From positions 301,573 through 365,572 of the forward strand of contig DASYDW010000116.1 in the NCBI GenBank assembly GCA_036499395.1: DNA of 64,000 bases, in the 5' to 3' direction. This DNA is from Pirellulales bacterium. Its GTDB lineage: Bacteria; Planctomycetota; Planctomycetia; Pirellulales; JACPPG01. The translations under genes were made by a program, and so were the position numbers. Of the stretch, positions 17,556 to 26,890 are shown in pieces (position 1 is the first letter of the stretch; the number at the start of each line of letters is the position of its first letter). Under the pieces are notes generated by a model. The model was not told where the DNA came from. It saw only the letters and a list, made by a program, of their open reading frames with translations, and ran no database searches.

Positions 17556-20500
17556 ATGGCGACCGCATCAGGAACACCCGAAGCGCGCGAACCGTTGACG
17601 ACGCGCACCAACGTCCGGCTTGTCGAGTACGACAAGTACATCGAAGGGCAACTGCGCAAGACACGGCGCCAGGTGCGGGTTGTCGACCTTACCAGCGCCA
17701 TTCTCATCCTGGTTGCCGGCGTGCTGGGCTATTTGCTCGCGGCGACCTTGATCGACCATTGGCTGATCAGCGGTGGGTTGGGTTATGCCGGACGCACTAT
17801 TATCTGGGCCGTCTGCCTGACAGGCGCCGTCACCTGGATCGGCTATGTCCTGTTGCCGCTAGTGTTTCGGCGGATCAACCCGGTCTATGCCGCGCACGCC
17901 ATCGAGGAAAGCCGACCGACGCTGAAGAACAGCCTGGTAAATCTATTGCTGCTGCGCGAGCGCGGCGAAAAGGTTTCTCCGCAGGTGATGGCCGCTATCG
18001 AGCAACAGGCTGCAACCAGCCTTTCGCAAGTCACGATCGAACATGCCGTCGACCGCTCGAAGCTCGTGATCCTGGCCTGGGTGTTATTGGGTGTCGTGGC
18101 GATATGCGCGATCTACAAGGTCGCCTCGCCGAAGGATCCGCTCCGCTCGTTCGAGCGCATGATCGCGCCGTGGGCCGACATTCCACCGCCGACGCGCGTC
18201 GCCATCACTTCCATTGCGCCGGGCGCCACCAAGGCCTTTCGCGAACAATATGTCCCTGTCACGGCCACGGTCAGCGGTCTACGCAGCAGTGAAGAGGTGA
18301 CGCTGTTCTACTCGACCGTCGACGGTCAGGTGGTGGACAAGACGGTGCCGATGAGTGGCGACGGCTTTACCTTCGCCGGTAAGCTGCCGCCGACGGCCGA
18401 AGGTTTGCAGCAAGATATCGAATATTGGGTCACCGCCGGTGACGCCAAGAGCGACCGTTATTACGTGCGCATGCTGGAGACCCCGTCGATCGTGGTGGAT
18501 CGCGTCACGTACGACTATCCGGCCTACACCGAGCAATCAGACCGCAGCGTCGAACGGCAGGGAGACCTGTCGGCCCTCGAAGGAACGCGCGTCACGATCG
18601 AGGCCACGGCCAACGACGCGATCCAGTCGGCATTTATCGATTACGAATGCGACGGCACCCGCGACCTGCCGATGCAGGTGCAGGATCGAAAAGCGTCGAT
18701 CACGATTCCTCTGCAATTGCGCAAAGGTACCACCGAGCCCGAGTACAACAGCTACCAACTGCGATTCGTGAACTCTGACGGCGAGGAGAATCCCAAGCCG
18801 ATTCGCTACAAGATCGACGTCACGCCCGACCTGGCGCCCGAGGTGAACTTTACGAAGCCCGAGGTTTCGGAATCGACCGAGATCACGATCGCGCCCAGCG
18901 AAGTCGTGAAGATGACCGTCTCGGCAAACGACCCGGACTACAAACTTTCGGGCGTCACGCTCTTCGCCGAACGGCTGGGGCAGAAGTTGCTCGATCGTCC
19001 GCTGTTGGCGGCGCCGCAATCCGGAAACTTTAGCGGTCAGTTCTTGTTCGATGCCAAGGCGCTGAAGCTGTCGGCCGGCGACACCGTGACCTATTGGGCC
19101 GAAGCGGTCGACAACAAGCAGCCCGAGCCGAATCGTGTCGAGACACCGCACTACGTGTTGCGGATCGCCGCGCCCAAGGCGCAACAGCCGCCGCAGGCGC
19201 GCGATGGGCAAAAAGGTGGGACCGCGCAACCTTCGCAGCAAAACGCGGATCAGCGCCGGCCACTCGAAGGCGAAGACGACGCGAAGCACGACCGGCAAGA
19301 TAACCCGGCCGAGAAGGACGCTGATCGCCAAAGCACGAAGCGCAACGGACCGCAGGACGATCAAACGCCGCGCGATCCGAAGAACCAGCGCGTCGGCAAT
19401 AACGCAGCTGCGGAGAAGCAACCCAACCGCGACCAACGCGACGATGCCCAGCGGAAACAGGACGACGTCGACCCACAGCGCAACGGTCAAGGCGACCAAG
19501 AAAATCCGCCATCGACACCAAACGAGAAGGCCCAAGGCGAGCAGAATCAGAAGCAACAAAAGCGAGTTCAGGACCCGCGCGAGGAAAAGCGAGTCGATCC
19601 CGACGCCGATAAGGGAAAGGCGTTCGACGAAATCCTGAAGCGGATGCACGAAGACGACAAAGCCCGGCAGCCGAACAAGCCGGACCAGGACGTCCCGCGC
19701 GCCGATCAAGCCAATCAGCAGAACAATCCGCAAAACGAGCGAGCCGAGAAGCAGCCGCCGAAGAAGCAGGATCCGAAACAACAAGATAAGCAGCAGAAAG
19801 ATCAGGCCAACCAGCAGCCCGAGGATCAGAAAAATCCGCCGCAAGGAAATCAGGATCAACTGAATCAAGGACAAAAGGGACAGGGCCAAGAGCAGGACAA
19901 GCAGGAAAATCAATCACAAGGCGGCGGTCAGCAGGGCAACGAAGGTCAGCAAGGAAGCCAGCCGCAACAGGGAAACCAGAGCGGTCAAGGGAACCAGAAC
20001 CAGGGAAGCCAGGGCCAATCGAACGAGGGCCAAGGCAACCAAGGTCAGGGAAATCAGGGCAACCAAGAGCAGCAAGGGCAAAGCGGTAAGGGGCAGAGCG
20101 GCCAGGGGCAAGGTGGCAACCAAAAGGGCAGCCAAAAGAATCGCGATCAGCAAGGTGGTCAGCAGGGGCAAGGCGAGCAAGGCGAGGCGGGCCAAGGCCA
20201 AGGCGAACAGGGCCAGGGTCAGCAAGGCCAGGGAGATCAGCAGCAAGGCAAGCCTGACAAGAATCAGCGCGGCAAGAGCGGCCAGGGAAATCAACAAGGC
20301 GGCTCGTCAGGAAACCAGCAACAGCCCAATCAGGATCAGCAAGGCAATCAGGGGCAGAATAACCAAGGACAGGGCAAGAACCAGAATCAGCAGGGCCAAG
20401 GGAGCAAAAACCAGCCGAAACAGGGCGACAATCAGCAGCGCCAACAAGAAAGCGCTGATCAACCTAACCAACAAGGCGGCAACCAGCAGCAAGGCGATCA

Positions 20501-22361
20501 GCCGTCGGGTGGGAAGAAGCAGTCCGGCGCCCAGCAACAGGGCTCGCAGTCCCAACCCGGCGACGAGAAGCCCGGAGATGATGCTGCCGATGCGCAGCAA
20601 AACGGCGCGCAAGGCGATAAGAATCAGCAAGGACAAAAGTCCAAGAACAAATCCGGTGGCGCGAAGGGGCAGTCCGATAGCGACATGAACGGACAAGACC
20701 AGCAGGGCGCCGGAGATGAGGGAGAAAAGGGAAAAGGAAAGCCGAACCAAAAGGGCGCAGGCAAAAACCCCGACGGTGCCCAGGGTCAAAAGCAGCCCAA
20801 CCAGCAGCCTGGCACGGGCGGTGGTCAGCAAGACCAGGATCAAAACCAGGCCGACAAGTCCGGCTCAGGCGCCGGCGACACCAAGGGGAAGGCGCCGCAA
20901 CAAGGGGGCAAAGAGAAAGGCGCCGGCGAAAAGGGGGCGCAAGACGATCAGCAAGGCGCGGGCGACGAACAGCAACAGAATCCCGCCGGAAAGCAAAACT
21001 CGTCGGGCAACCAGAATCAAAAAGGTAAGCCCTCTTCGACGAACAAACAGAATCAAACAGGTCAGCCAGACGAAGGCGGTCAGGCGGACAAGTCGCAATC
21101 GCCGGGGGGTCAGGATAAGCAGAATCGCGCGCGCGAAGATCAGCAGTCCGAGCCGCAACAGCCGGGCGAAGGCCAGACGCGCTCCAAGCAGGGGCAAGGC
21201 AATAGCGCGCGTGGGCAAGAGGACAAACAGCAGAAGCAGCAGAACAACAACGAAAAACAACAGGACCAGCAAGGCGGCAGCGGCGACAACAATACGCAAG
21301 GCGACGCCGGCGGCGGACATGGCAGCGACGATAAGAAGGGGCCAGGTTCGCCGATGGAAGACAAGGCGAACCAACCGCGCGACAAAACGCCCGGCAAGGG
21401 AGAACAGCAGGACAAATCGTCCGAACAAGATCCCGATTCCCCATCGCAAAGCCAGCGCCAGTCCGACAGCAGCAAGGGACAAAAGGGAGATCAGTCCGGC
21501 GGGGGCGGTCAAGGCGGAGGGCAGCGCAGCAACAGTCCAGGGACCGGTTCGGCGGGTCAGAACACGGCCTCCGACGAAGGGGGCGGTAAGGCCGATCAGC
21601 AAGGCAACGGCGAGACGTCGAACCAAGGCGGCGATCAAAAGCAAGGCGACGGCGGCGCAAAGGGGGGCTCATCGAGCGGGCAAAAGGGAGAAGGCTCGCG
21701 CCAGCAGCCCGGCGGTGATAAACAGGGAGGCGCCTCGGGCCAGCAAGGCGAGTCGCAGAAACAGAACGGTCAGCAGTCGTCGAACAATCAATCGCAAAGC
21801 AACGGTGGCAACCAGCAGCAATCCGGCGGCGTAGCGCCGCGCGACAGCGGCACCGGTCAACGCAACAACACCACGCCGGGCGTCGGCCGTCCGATGGGCG
21901 GCGGTGGTCTGGCCGGCGGCGAGCCCGAAGAGCCCACCGGTCCCCCGGCCGCGCGCCCCGAGACGCCCGAGGATGATCCCAATCTCGAGTACACGAAGAA
22001 GGCCACGGACCTGGCGATCGAGTACTTGAAAGATCAGTTGGCCAAGGACAAGCCCGATCAGAAGTTACTCGACGAGCTGAAGTGGACGCGCGAAGACATG
22101 CGCCGCTTCGTCGATCAATGGGATCGCTTCAAGAAGCAGGCCGACAGCGCCGATCCCACGGCCAAGAAGAAGGCCGAAGAAAAGATGAAGAGCCTCGGCT
22201 TGCGTCCGCGCGGCACGACCCTCAAAGGGGGCCAGACGCACGAAGGGCAATCCCCCAGCGTCCGCGAGTCGCGCCGTAGCGAGCCCCCGCCCGAATACGC
22301 CGACCAGTACCGGGCGTATACTACCGGTGCAGCCAAGGGTGCCCGTCCAGACGGCAAGTGA
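17556..22361 (+). CDS. Giant DUF4175-like membrane protein with ~900-residue Gln/Asn/Gly-rich region
   Basis: About 1601 residues. Residues 1-200 hold a basic cytoplasmic start, two membrane helices (about 45-105) and a third near 170-190. Residues 200-535 look like extracytoplasmic beta-rich domains (TRVAITSIAPGATKAF; SIVVDRVTYDYPAYTEQSDR). Residues ~540-1440 are almost wholly Gln, Asn, Gly, Lys, Asp, Glu and Ser in short irregular repeats (QGNQGQ, GQQGQG), so presumably disordered. A conserved-looking tail (about 1470-1600) has EYTKKATDLAIEYLKDQLAK and LKWTREDMRRFVDQWDRFKK. The layout matches the bacterial DUF4175/TIGR02302 group often mislabelled circumsporozoite-like. The frame can also open at a TTG (17553). 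A TATAAT lies at 17453. Function is unknown. Confidence 0.75.
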   Translation: MATASGTPEAREPLTTRTNVRLVEYDKYIEGQLRKTRRQVRVVDLTSAILILVAGVLGYLLAATLIDHWLISGGLGYAGRTIIWAVCLTGAVTWIGYVLLPLVFRRINPVYAAHAIEESRPTLKNSLVNLLLLRERGEKVSPQVMAAIEQQAATSLSQVTIEHAVDRSKLVILAWVLLGVVAICAIYKVASPKDPLRSFERMIAPWADIPPPTRVAITSIAPGATKAFREQYVPVTATVSGLRSSEEVTLFYSTVDGQVVDKTVPMSGDGFTFAGKLPPTAEGLQQDIEYWVTAGDAKSDRYYVRMLETPSIVVDRVTYDYPAYTEQSDRSVERQGDLSALEGTRVTIEATANDAIQSAFIDYECDGTRDLPMQVQDRKASITIPLQLRKGTTEPEYNSYQLRFVNSDGEENPKPIRYKIDVTPDLAPEVNFTKPEVSESTEITIAPSEVVKMTVSANDPDYKLSGVTLFAERLGQKLLDRPLLAAPQSGNFSGQFLFDAKALKLSAGDTVTYWAEAVDNKQPEPNRVETPHYVLRIAAPKAQQPPQARDGQKGGTAQPSQQNADQRRPLEGEDDAKHDRQDNPAEKDADRQSTKRNGPQDDQTPRDPKNQRVGNNAAAEKQPNRDQRDDAQRKQDDVDPQRNGQGDQENPPSTPNEKAQGEQNQKQQKRVQDPREEKRVDPDADKGKAFDEILKRMHEDDKARQPNKPDQDVPRADQANQQNNPQNERAEKQPPKKQDPKQQDKQQKDQANQQPEDQKNPPQGNQDQLNQGQKGQGQEQDKQENQSQGGGQQGNEGQQGSQPQQGNQSGQGNQNQGSQGQSNEGQGNQGQGNQGNQEQQGQSGKGQSGQGQGGNQKGSQKNRDQQGGQQGQGEQGEAGQGQGEQGQGQQGQGDQQQGKPDKNQRGKSGQGNQQGGSSGNQQQPNQDQQGNQGQNNQGQGKNQNQQGQGSKNQPKQGDNQQRQQESADQPNQQGGNQQQGDQPSGGKKQSGAQQQGSQSQPGDEKPGDDAADAQQNGAQGDKNQQGQKSKNKSGGAKGQSDSDMNGQDQQGAGDEGEKGKGKPNQKGAGKNPDGAQGQKQPNQQPGTGGGQQDQDQNQADKSGSGAGDTKGKAPQQGGKEKGAGEKGAQDDQQGAGDEQQQNPAGKQNSSGNQNQKGKPSSTNKQNQTGQPDEGGQADKSQSPGGQDKQNRAREDQQSEPQQPGEGQTRSKQGQGNSARGQEDKQQKQQNNNEKQQDQQGGSGDNNTQGDAGGGHGSDDKKGPGSPMEDKANQPRDKTPGKGEQQDKSSEQDPDSPSQSQRQSDSSKGQKGDQSGGGGQGGGQRSNSPGTGSAGQNTASDEGGGKADQQGNGETSNQGGDQKQGDGGAKGGSSSGQKGEGSRQQPGGDKQGGASGQQGESQKQNGQQSSNNQSQSNGGNQQQSGGVAPRDSGTGQRNNTTPGVGRPMGGGGLAGGEPEEPTGPPAARPETPEDDPNLEYTKKATDLAIEYLKDQLAKDKPDQKLLDELKWTREDMRRFVDQWDRFKKQADSADPTAKKKAEEKMKSLGLRPRGTTLKGGQTHEGQSPSVRESRRSEPPPEYADQYRAYTTGAAKGARPDGK
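19170..21860 (+). repeat. Low-complexity Gln/Asn/Gly coding repeat region
   Basis: Degenerate in-frame repeats of CAG/CAA, AAC/AAT, GGC and AAG codons encode the disordered segment of the giant protein. Bias is so strong that long stop-free frames appear on the opposite strand (for example 18537-19913 and 20464-21672); these are artefacts. Confidence 0.85.
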
Positions 22362-22390
22362 TTTCGCGCGAACTCGCTTCGACCTCGCTG

Positions 22391-22425
22391 GTGCCATGCT
22401 TTTGCGCCGCAGGCGCATAAGCATG
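22391..22425. repeat. GTGCCATGCTT...AAGCATG palindromic repeat, copy 1
   Basis: GTGCC, then a two-level hairpin: outer arms CATGCTT/AAGCATG and inner arms TGCGCC/GGCGCA around GCA. Sister copies lie at 25552, 33167, 60130 and 62102. Confidence 0.8.
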
Positions 22426-22526
22426 TGAATATCGGTCCCACGATCGCATGCCTATCCCGCTAACCACGGAAAAGGCATGGCACACGAGACTCATGGATAA
22501 ACTCGCCTGATCTAAGCCTTCCGCAA

Positions 22527-23819
22527 ATGCCTAACCTGTTCGCTCGCATTCGGAGTACGGCAGTGCCTGCTTTCCGAAACGCCGTCGTACTATTGGCAAC
22601 GCTCGCGATCGCGACCAACGCTCGCTGCGCCGAGCCTGCGGACAAGACGCTCGCTGAGCTGCGCGCCGAGTTTGAGGATGCGAAAATCGAATTTCAAAAG
22701 CGGCTCGACGCCCTGCAGAAGGCAAAGCCGGACGAGCGCCGCGCCAAGATGCTGCCCTATCGCGAGCAGGTCGACAAGATTCGGACTCTCGCGGCAGCGC
22801 TCGAAAAAGCCGGGCTCGCGGAGTACCGGCGCCACCCCAATCAGGATCGGGACCTCGTCGAGTGGATGGTGGTGTATTTGAAAGATTTGATCAATCGCGA
22901 CGACTATGAAACCGCAGCGGAAATTGCCACCCTGCTTGTCAAAAATGAATTTGATTTAAGGATCCAGGTCGTCGGTGGTGTCACGTTGCCGGACGGCAAG
23001 CATGACACGGCGCTGACGCCCCGCGCGGGAATGGCATTCTTCGGCGCCAACGACTTTGAGAACGCCCGCCTCTATCTCGAGCGAGCCCAGGAGAGCGGCA
23101 CGCTAGGCATGGATGACTTGCGGTTGCAAATGGCCGCGCCCAAGGGCGTCATTACGATGGACGCGTTAGCGGTAAAGCCCCGAGAGGAGCTCGAGTGGGC
23201 TGGCAGGTACAGAGCGTTGTGGGCCAACGAGCAGAAACGCCGCAAAGTCGAGGACATGGCGGACGATCTGCCGATCGTTCGGCTATCGACGAGCAAGGGA
23301 GACATCACTCTGCAATTGTTTGAAATTGACGCTCCAAACACCACGGCGAACTTTATCAAACTGGTGGAAAACAAATTCTACGACGGTTGCGAGTTTCAGG
23401 ACGTCATCTCGGGGCTTGGCGCTCAGGCGGGACGGCAATCCGCCAGCGGCATATCGCCCGACTTCACAATCCCCGCAGAGACCGAAAACCCCGACCACCG
23501 CGTTCATTTCCGCGGCAGCGTCAGCATGGTAACCCCCGATGATTCCGACGCGTCGTCCGAGTTTCGTATTGCGTTCCTGGCGAACCGCAAGCTCGACGAC
23601 AAGAACACGGTGTTCGGACGAGTGACCGAGGGATTCGACGTGCTTGCGAAGCTCCAACGTATCGACTCGGCGTATCCGATGCCGAAGAACGTAGTTCTCG
23701 ACAAAATCGTTACGGCGACAGTCCTGCGAAAGCGTGCGCATCCCTATGTCCCCCGACGGCACGAAGGCGGCAACGGGAAAGTCAGCGATGCCGCAAAGGA
23801 TGATCGCGAAAGTCCATAA
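22527..23819 (+). CDS. Exported cyclophilin-like protein with degenerate active site
   Basis: 430 residues. A signal peptide (about 1-35, ending NARCAE) is followed by a helical, charged region (40-250; ELRAEFEDAKIEFQKRLDAL) and a C-terminal cyclophilin-type domain (about 255-405; VRLSTSKGDITLQLFEIDAPNTTANF in part). Residues needed for prolyl isomerisation are replaced: the Arg of FHR is Asp292 (FQDV), the Phe of SQFF is Arg near 347 (SEFR), and the His of the KHVVFG motif is Asn (KNTVFG) near 360. It may therefore bind but not isomerise. It acts outside the cytoplasm. Gene symbols for active PPIases are not warranted. Confidence 0.75.
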   Translation: MPNLFARIRSTAVPAFRNAVVLLATLAIATNARCAEPADKTLAELRAEFEDAKIEFQKRLDALQKAKPDERRAKMLPYREQVDKIRTLAAALEKAGLAEYRRHPNQDRDLVEWMVVYLKDLINRDDYETAAEIATLLVKNEFDLRIQVVGGVTLPDGKHDTALTPRAGMAFFGANDFENARLYLERAQESGTLGMDDLRLQMAAPKGVITMDALAVKPREELEWAGRYRALWANEQKRRKVEDMADDLPIVRLSTSKGDITLQLFEIDAPNTTANFIKLVENKFYDGCEFQDVISGLGAQAGRQSASGISPDFTIPAETENPDHRVHFRGSVSMVTPDDSDASSEFRIAFLANRKLDDKNTVFGRVTEGFDVLAKLQRIDSAYPMPKNVVLDKIVTATVLRKRAHPYVPRRHEGGNGKVSDAAKDDRESP

Positions 23820-23879
23820 AAATAAAGTGCCATCCAACAAGCCTTAAAGGTGCCACGACCTTGTATTCGAATCGTTCCC

Positions 23880-25484
23880 ATGCCTGACCCTACCGCTCGT
23901 TACCTGGTCCCCTTCCATCCCAAGCGGGTGCCACACCATTTCACCGACTTGCTGATCATCGGCGGTGGGCTGGCCGGCTTACGCGCGGCACTCGCGGCCG
24001 ATCCCCGCCTGAGCGTGCTCGTAATCACCAAGGACAGCATTCGCCAGTCGAACAGCAATTACGCGCAAGGCGGCATCGCCGGCGTCCTCGATCCCGAGGA
24101 TCGCTTCGAAAATCACGTGGCCGACACGTTGGGTGCCGGCGGTGACTTGTGTGACGCAGGCGTGGTCGAAATGGTGGTCCGCGAGGCGCCGGACCGGATA
24201 CGCGAGTTGATCGCCTGGGGCGCGCGTTTCGACGAAGAGTCAGGCGCACTCGCCCTAGGACGCGAAGGAGGGCACAGCCACGATCGCATCGTTCACGCGC
24301 TCGGAGACGCGACGGGACGCGAAGTGATGCGCGCCGTGATCGAACGCGTGAACAGCCTGCCAAATCTCGAGACCTGGCAGAATACCCACACGCTCGATCT
24401 GCTGACCAGCGAAGGTTCTTGCCGCGGCGCACTGATCTGGAACGAATCGCACGGCAAGACGATGGTGTGGGCCAAGCAGACCATCCTGGCCACCGGGGGC
24501 GCGGGGCAGGTCTATCGCGAAACCACAAACCCCGAGGTGGCCACCGGCGACGGTCACGCACTGGCCTATCGTGCGGGGGCCGAGCTGCGCGACATGGAAT
24601 TTATGCAGTTCCACCCGACGGTGCTCTACATCGCCGGCAGCAGCCGCAACCTGATCACTGAAGCGATGCGGGGCGAAGGGGCTCTGCTCGTGGATCGCAA
24701 CGGCGTGCGCTTCATGCCCGAGTACGACGATCGCGCCGAACTGGCGCCGCGCGACATTGTCAGCCGCGCGATCGTAACGCAGATGGAAAAGACCAGGCAT
24801 CCAAACGTCTATCTCGACTTGTCGCATTTGGATCCCAAGCGGGTGCGGACGCGCTTTCCCGGCATTGCCGCGGTATGCGCCGAGTTCGGCATCGACATCA
24901 CGCGCGATCCAATTCCTGTCCGGCCAGGGGCGCACTACATGATCGGCGGCGTGACCGTCGATCACGACGGCCGGACGACGCTGCCCGGGCTGTGGGCGGC
25001 GGGCGAGGTAACTTCGACCGGCCTGCACGGCGCGAATCGGCTGGCCTCGAACAGTCTGCTCGAAGGGCTAGTTTATGGCGCGCACGCGGGCGCGGAGGCG
25101 TCGCGCGCCGCGGCGGCCATCGACGACGATTTTCGGGCCCTGCCGCTCGCTAACCCTGCCGTGCCCGACCCAGGCGAGCCCTTGGACCTGATCGACATTC
25201 GCAACTCGCTGAAGAGCCTGATGTGGCGCGACGTCGGAGTACGGCGCGAGCGAGCCGGCCTGGCCGAAGCCGCGGAAATGATCGACCGCTTGTGCGGCTA
25301 CGTGTTGAATCGGCAGTTCGCCGAACCATCGGGCTGGCAGTTGCAGAACATGCTGTGCGTATCGCGGCTCATGGTCCAGGCAGCACTCGAGCGCGAGGAA
25401 AGCCGGGGCGTACACCTGCGGACCGACTTCCCCAAGACCGACAACAAGCATTGGCAGCGTCACATCTCCTTCACCCGCAAATAG
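23880..25484 (+). CDS. nadB: L-aspartate oxidase
   Basis: 534 residues; oxidises L-aspartate to iminoaspartate for NAD synthesis. The FAD site is LLIIGGGLAGLRAALAA. The succinate-dehydrogenase/fumarate-reductase family motifs SNSNYAQGGIAGV, GREGGHSHDRIVHALGD, RPGAHYMIGGV and GANRLASNSLLEGLVYG are all present, with a C-terminal helical domain. The start at MPDPTARYLV gives the usual length; a GTG at 23850 would add ten residues. nadA and nadC are not adjacent. Confidence 0.93.
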   Translation: MPDPTARYLVPFHPKRVPHHFTDLLIIGGGLAGLRAALAADPRLSVLVITKDSIRQSNSNYAQGGIAGVLDPEDRFENHVADTLGAGGDLCDAGVVEMVVREAPDRIRELIAWGARFDEESGALALGREGGHSHDRIVHALGDATGREVMRAVIERVNSLPNLETWQNTHTLDLLTSEGSCRGALIWNESHGKTMVWAKQTILATGGAGQVYRETTNPEVATGDGHALAYRAGAELRDMEFMQFHPTVLYIAGSSRNLITEAMRGEGALLVDRNGVRFMPEYDDRAELAPRDIVSRAIVTQMEKTRHPNVYLDLSHLDPKRVRTRFPGIAAVCAEFGIDITRDPIPVRPGAHYMIGGVTVDHDGRTTLPGLWAAGEVTSTGLHGANRLASNSLLEGLVYGAHAGAEASRAAAAIDDDFRALPLANPAVPDPGEPLDLIDIRNSLKSLMWRDVGVRRERAGLAEAAEMIDRLCGYVLNRQFAEPSGWQLQNMLCVSRLMVQAALEREESRGVHLRTDFPKTDNKHWQRHISFTRK

Positions 25485-25551
25485 CGTTACATCCGGCCCT
25501 CGCCGTCAGCGCCGGATACGACTTTGGTGCCGCGATTCATGCCACGGCCGG

Positions 25552-25579
25552 GTGCCATGCTCACGCTTGCGTGAGCATG
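25552..25579. repeat. GTGCCATGCT...AGCATG palindromic repeat, copy 2
   Basis: GTGC followed by an 11-bp perfect stem, CATGCTCACGC/GCGTGAGCATG, with a two-base loop. Confidence 0.75.
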
Positions 25580-25614
25580 TTAACGCAAGGAGTTTCTGAC
25601 CGTTCACCGCTTCA

Positions 25615-25644
25615 GCATGGCCACGACAAGCAAGGCCGTGGCAC
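25615..25644. repeat. GCATGGCCACG...CGTGGCAC repeat (diverged, reverse orientation)
   Basis: Read on the minus strand it starts GTGCCACGGCC and ends GTGGCCATGC, so it keeps the ends of the GTGCCATG family with a different stem (CCACG/CGTGG). Confidence 0.5.
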
Positions 25645-25670
25645 CCCGGCCTTGCGGCGGCGTCCTCTTA

Positions 25671-25700
25671 AATCTGCGAAAATCGGCGCAATCTGCGGAT
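25671..25700. repeat. CCGCAGAT-type short direct-repeat element, copy 1 (minus orientation)
   Basis: AATCTGCGAAAATCGGCGCAATCTGCGGAT. Its reverse complement matches copies at 39631-39658 and 63754-63782. Confidence 0.7.
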
Positions 25701-25986
25701 CAAAATCTTTGCCGTTCGGACGGCCCAAAGCAGTTCGCCACACCACCCACGCCCCCCGGCGCGAAGCGGCATTTCGAGCTACTGTTCCATTACCTCCCCT
25801 CCCGGGCGTGGCGAACCCTGCTGCCGTCCGACTCGTAGGTATGGACACAGGGGTAGGGGGGCAGTAACTTCTAAACGACCCTCGCGGAGGGGGTTTGCCA
25901 GCCAATTGCCAGGCTGGTTTCCGGCGGGCCGTGGGGGCGGCCGTCGGGCGTGTTTTGCAATTTAGTTGGCAGGGAGAAACTTGATA

Positions 25987-26739
25987 ATGAGTCAATCGCC
26001 CGCGAACGGGCAGCCGGGCCCGGCAATGATCGAGGCCCTAGGGCTGTCCAAGTACTACGGCGATTTCGCCGCTGTTCGGGACGTCAGCTTTAAGATTCAC
26101 CAAGGGGAAGTCGTCGCATTTCTCGGACCTAACGGCGCCGGAAAGAGCACGACCATGAAGCTGCTCACCGGCTACCTGGCCCCTTCGGCCGGCTCGGCCC
26201 GCATCGCTGGGCATGACATGGGAACCGACCGGTTGGCCGGCGCCACCCGGCTGGGTTACCTGCCCGAGAACGGTCCGCTGTACCCCGACATGACACCGCG
26301 AACGCTGTTGGAATTTTTCGCCGACGCACGCGGTCTCTCTGGCGCTCACAAGCGCGAGCGGATCGAGGCCGTGGTCGATCTCTGTGCCCTCGGCTCGGTG
26401 ATCGGCAAGGCCATCGGCAAGTTGTCCAAAGGATACCGCCAGCGCGTGGGCATGGCCCAGGTGCTGCTGCACGAGCCTGACGTTTTGATCCTGGACGAGC
26501 CGACGGCGGGGCTCGATCCGAACCAGATTCGCGAAGTGCGAGACACAGTCCGCCGCTTGGGCGAGAAAAAGACGATCCTGCTCTCGACGCACATTCTGCA
26601 AGAGGTCGAAGCGATGGCCAGCCGCGTGCTGTTCATCGACGAGGGACGGCTGCGTTACGACGGCACGCCCGCCGCCCTGACCAGCGACGGTAAGCCGCTC
26701 GACGAACATTTTCACGAGCTAACGACCAGCGAGACCTGA
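25987..26739 (+). CDS. GldA-like ABC transporter ATP-binding protein
   Basis: 250 residues. Walker [10 protein letters not shown], signature [13 protein letters not shown], Walker [15 protein letters not shown] and H-loop STHIL are intact. The start ATG at 25987 has GGGAGA upstream. With the next two genes it forms the gld-type set: ATPase, permease fused to a GldG-like domain, and a DUF4340 protein. In Bacteroidetes GldAFG is linked to gliding; in planctomycetes the role is not settled. Confidence 0.88.
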   Translation: MSQSPANGQPGPAMIEALGLSKYYGDFAAVRDVSFKIHQGEVVAFLGPNGAGKSTTMKLLTGYLAPSAGSARIAGHDMGTDRLAGATRLGYLPENGPLYPDMTPRTLLEFFADARGLSGAHKRERIEAVVDLCALGSVIGKAIGKLSKGYRQRVGMAQVLLHEPDVLILDEPTAGLDPNQIREVRDTVRRLGEKKTILLSTHILQEVEAMASRVLFIDEGRLRYDGTPAALTSDGKPLDEHFHELTTSET

Positions 26740-26890
26740 GCCAAGCGCGTCCGCGAATACGGTGTTCCGGCCGAGTCAATCGGCGGACTCGTCCCGCGGT
26801 TGCTGAGTGGTTTCGCCCGGTATGTCGATATTTTCTTGCTCCGCATGAATCGGAGCGTTCGCAAAACTTTTATCGCGGTTCGCAGTGCCC

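Larger units (their letters stand above)
25485..25986. other. 500-bp repeat-bearing intergenic region
   Basis: No gene is supported here; open frames are arginine/proline-rich shadows. It holds three palindromic repeats (25552-25579, 25615-25644, 25671-25700). The last bases (GGGAGAAAC) are the ribosome site of the ABC gene at 25987. Confidence 0.6.

Noticed and set aside
18537..21672. Long minus-strand open frames (Leu/Ile/Arg-rich) opposite the giant protein
   Set aside because: They mirror the biased CAG/AAC/GGC codons of the Q/N-rich region, contain no domains and lack ribosome sites.
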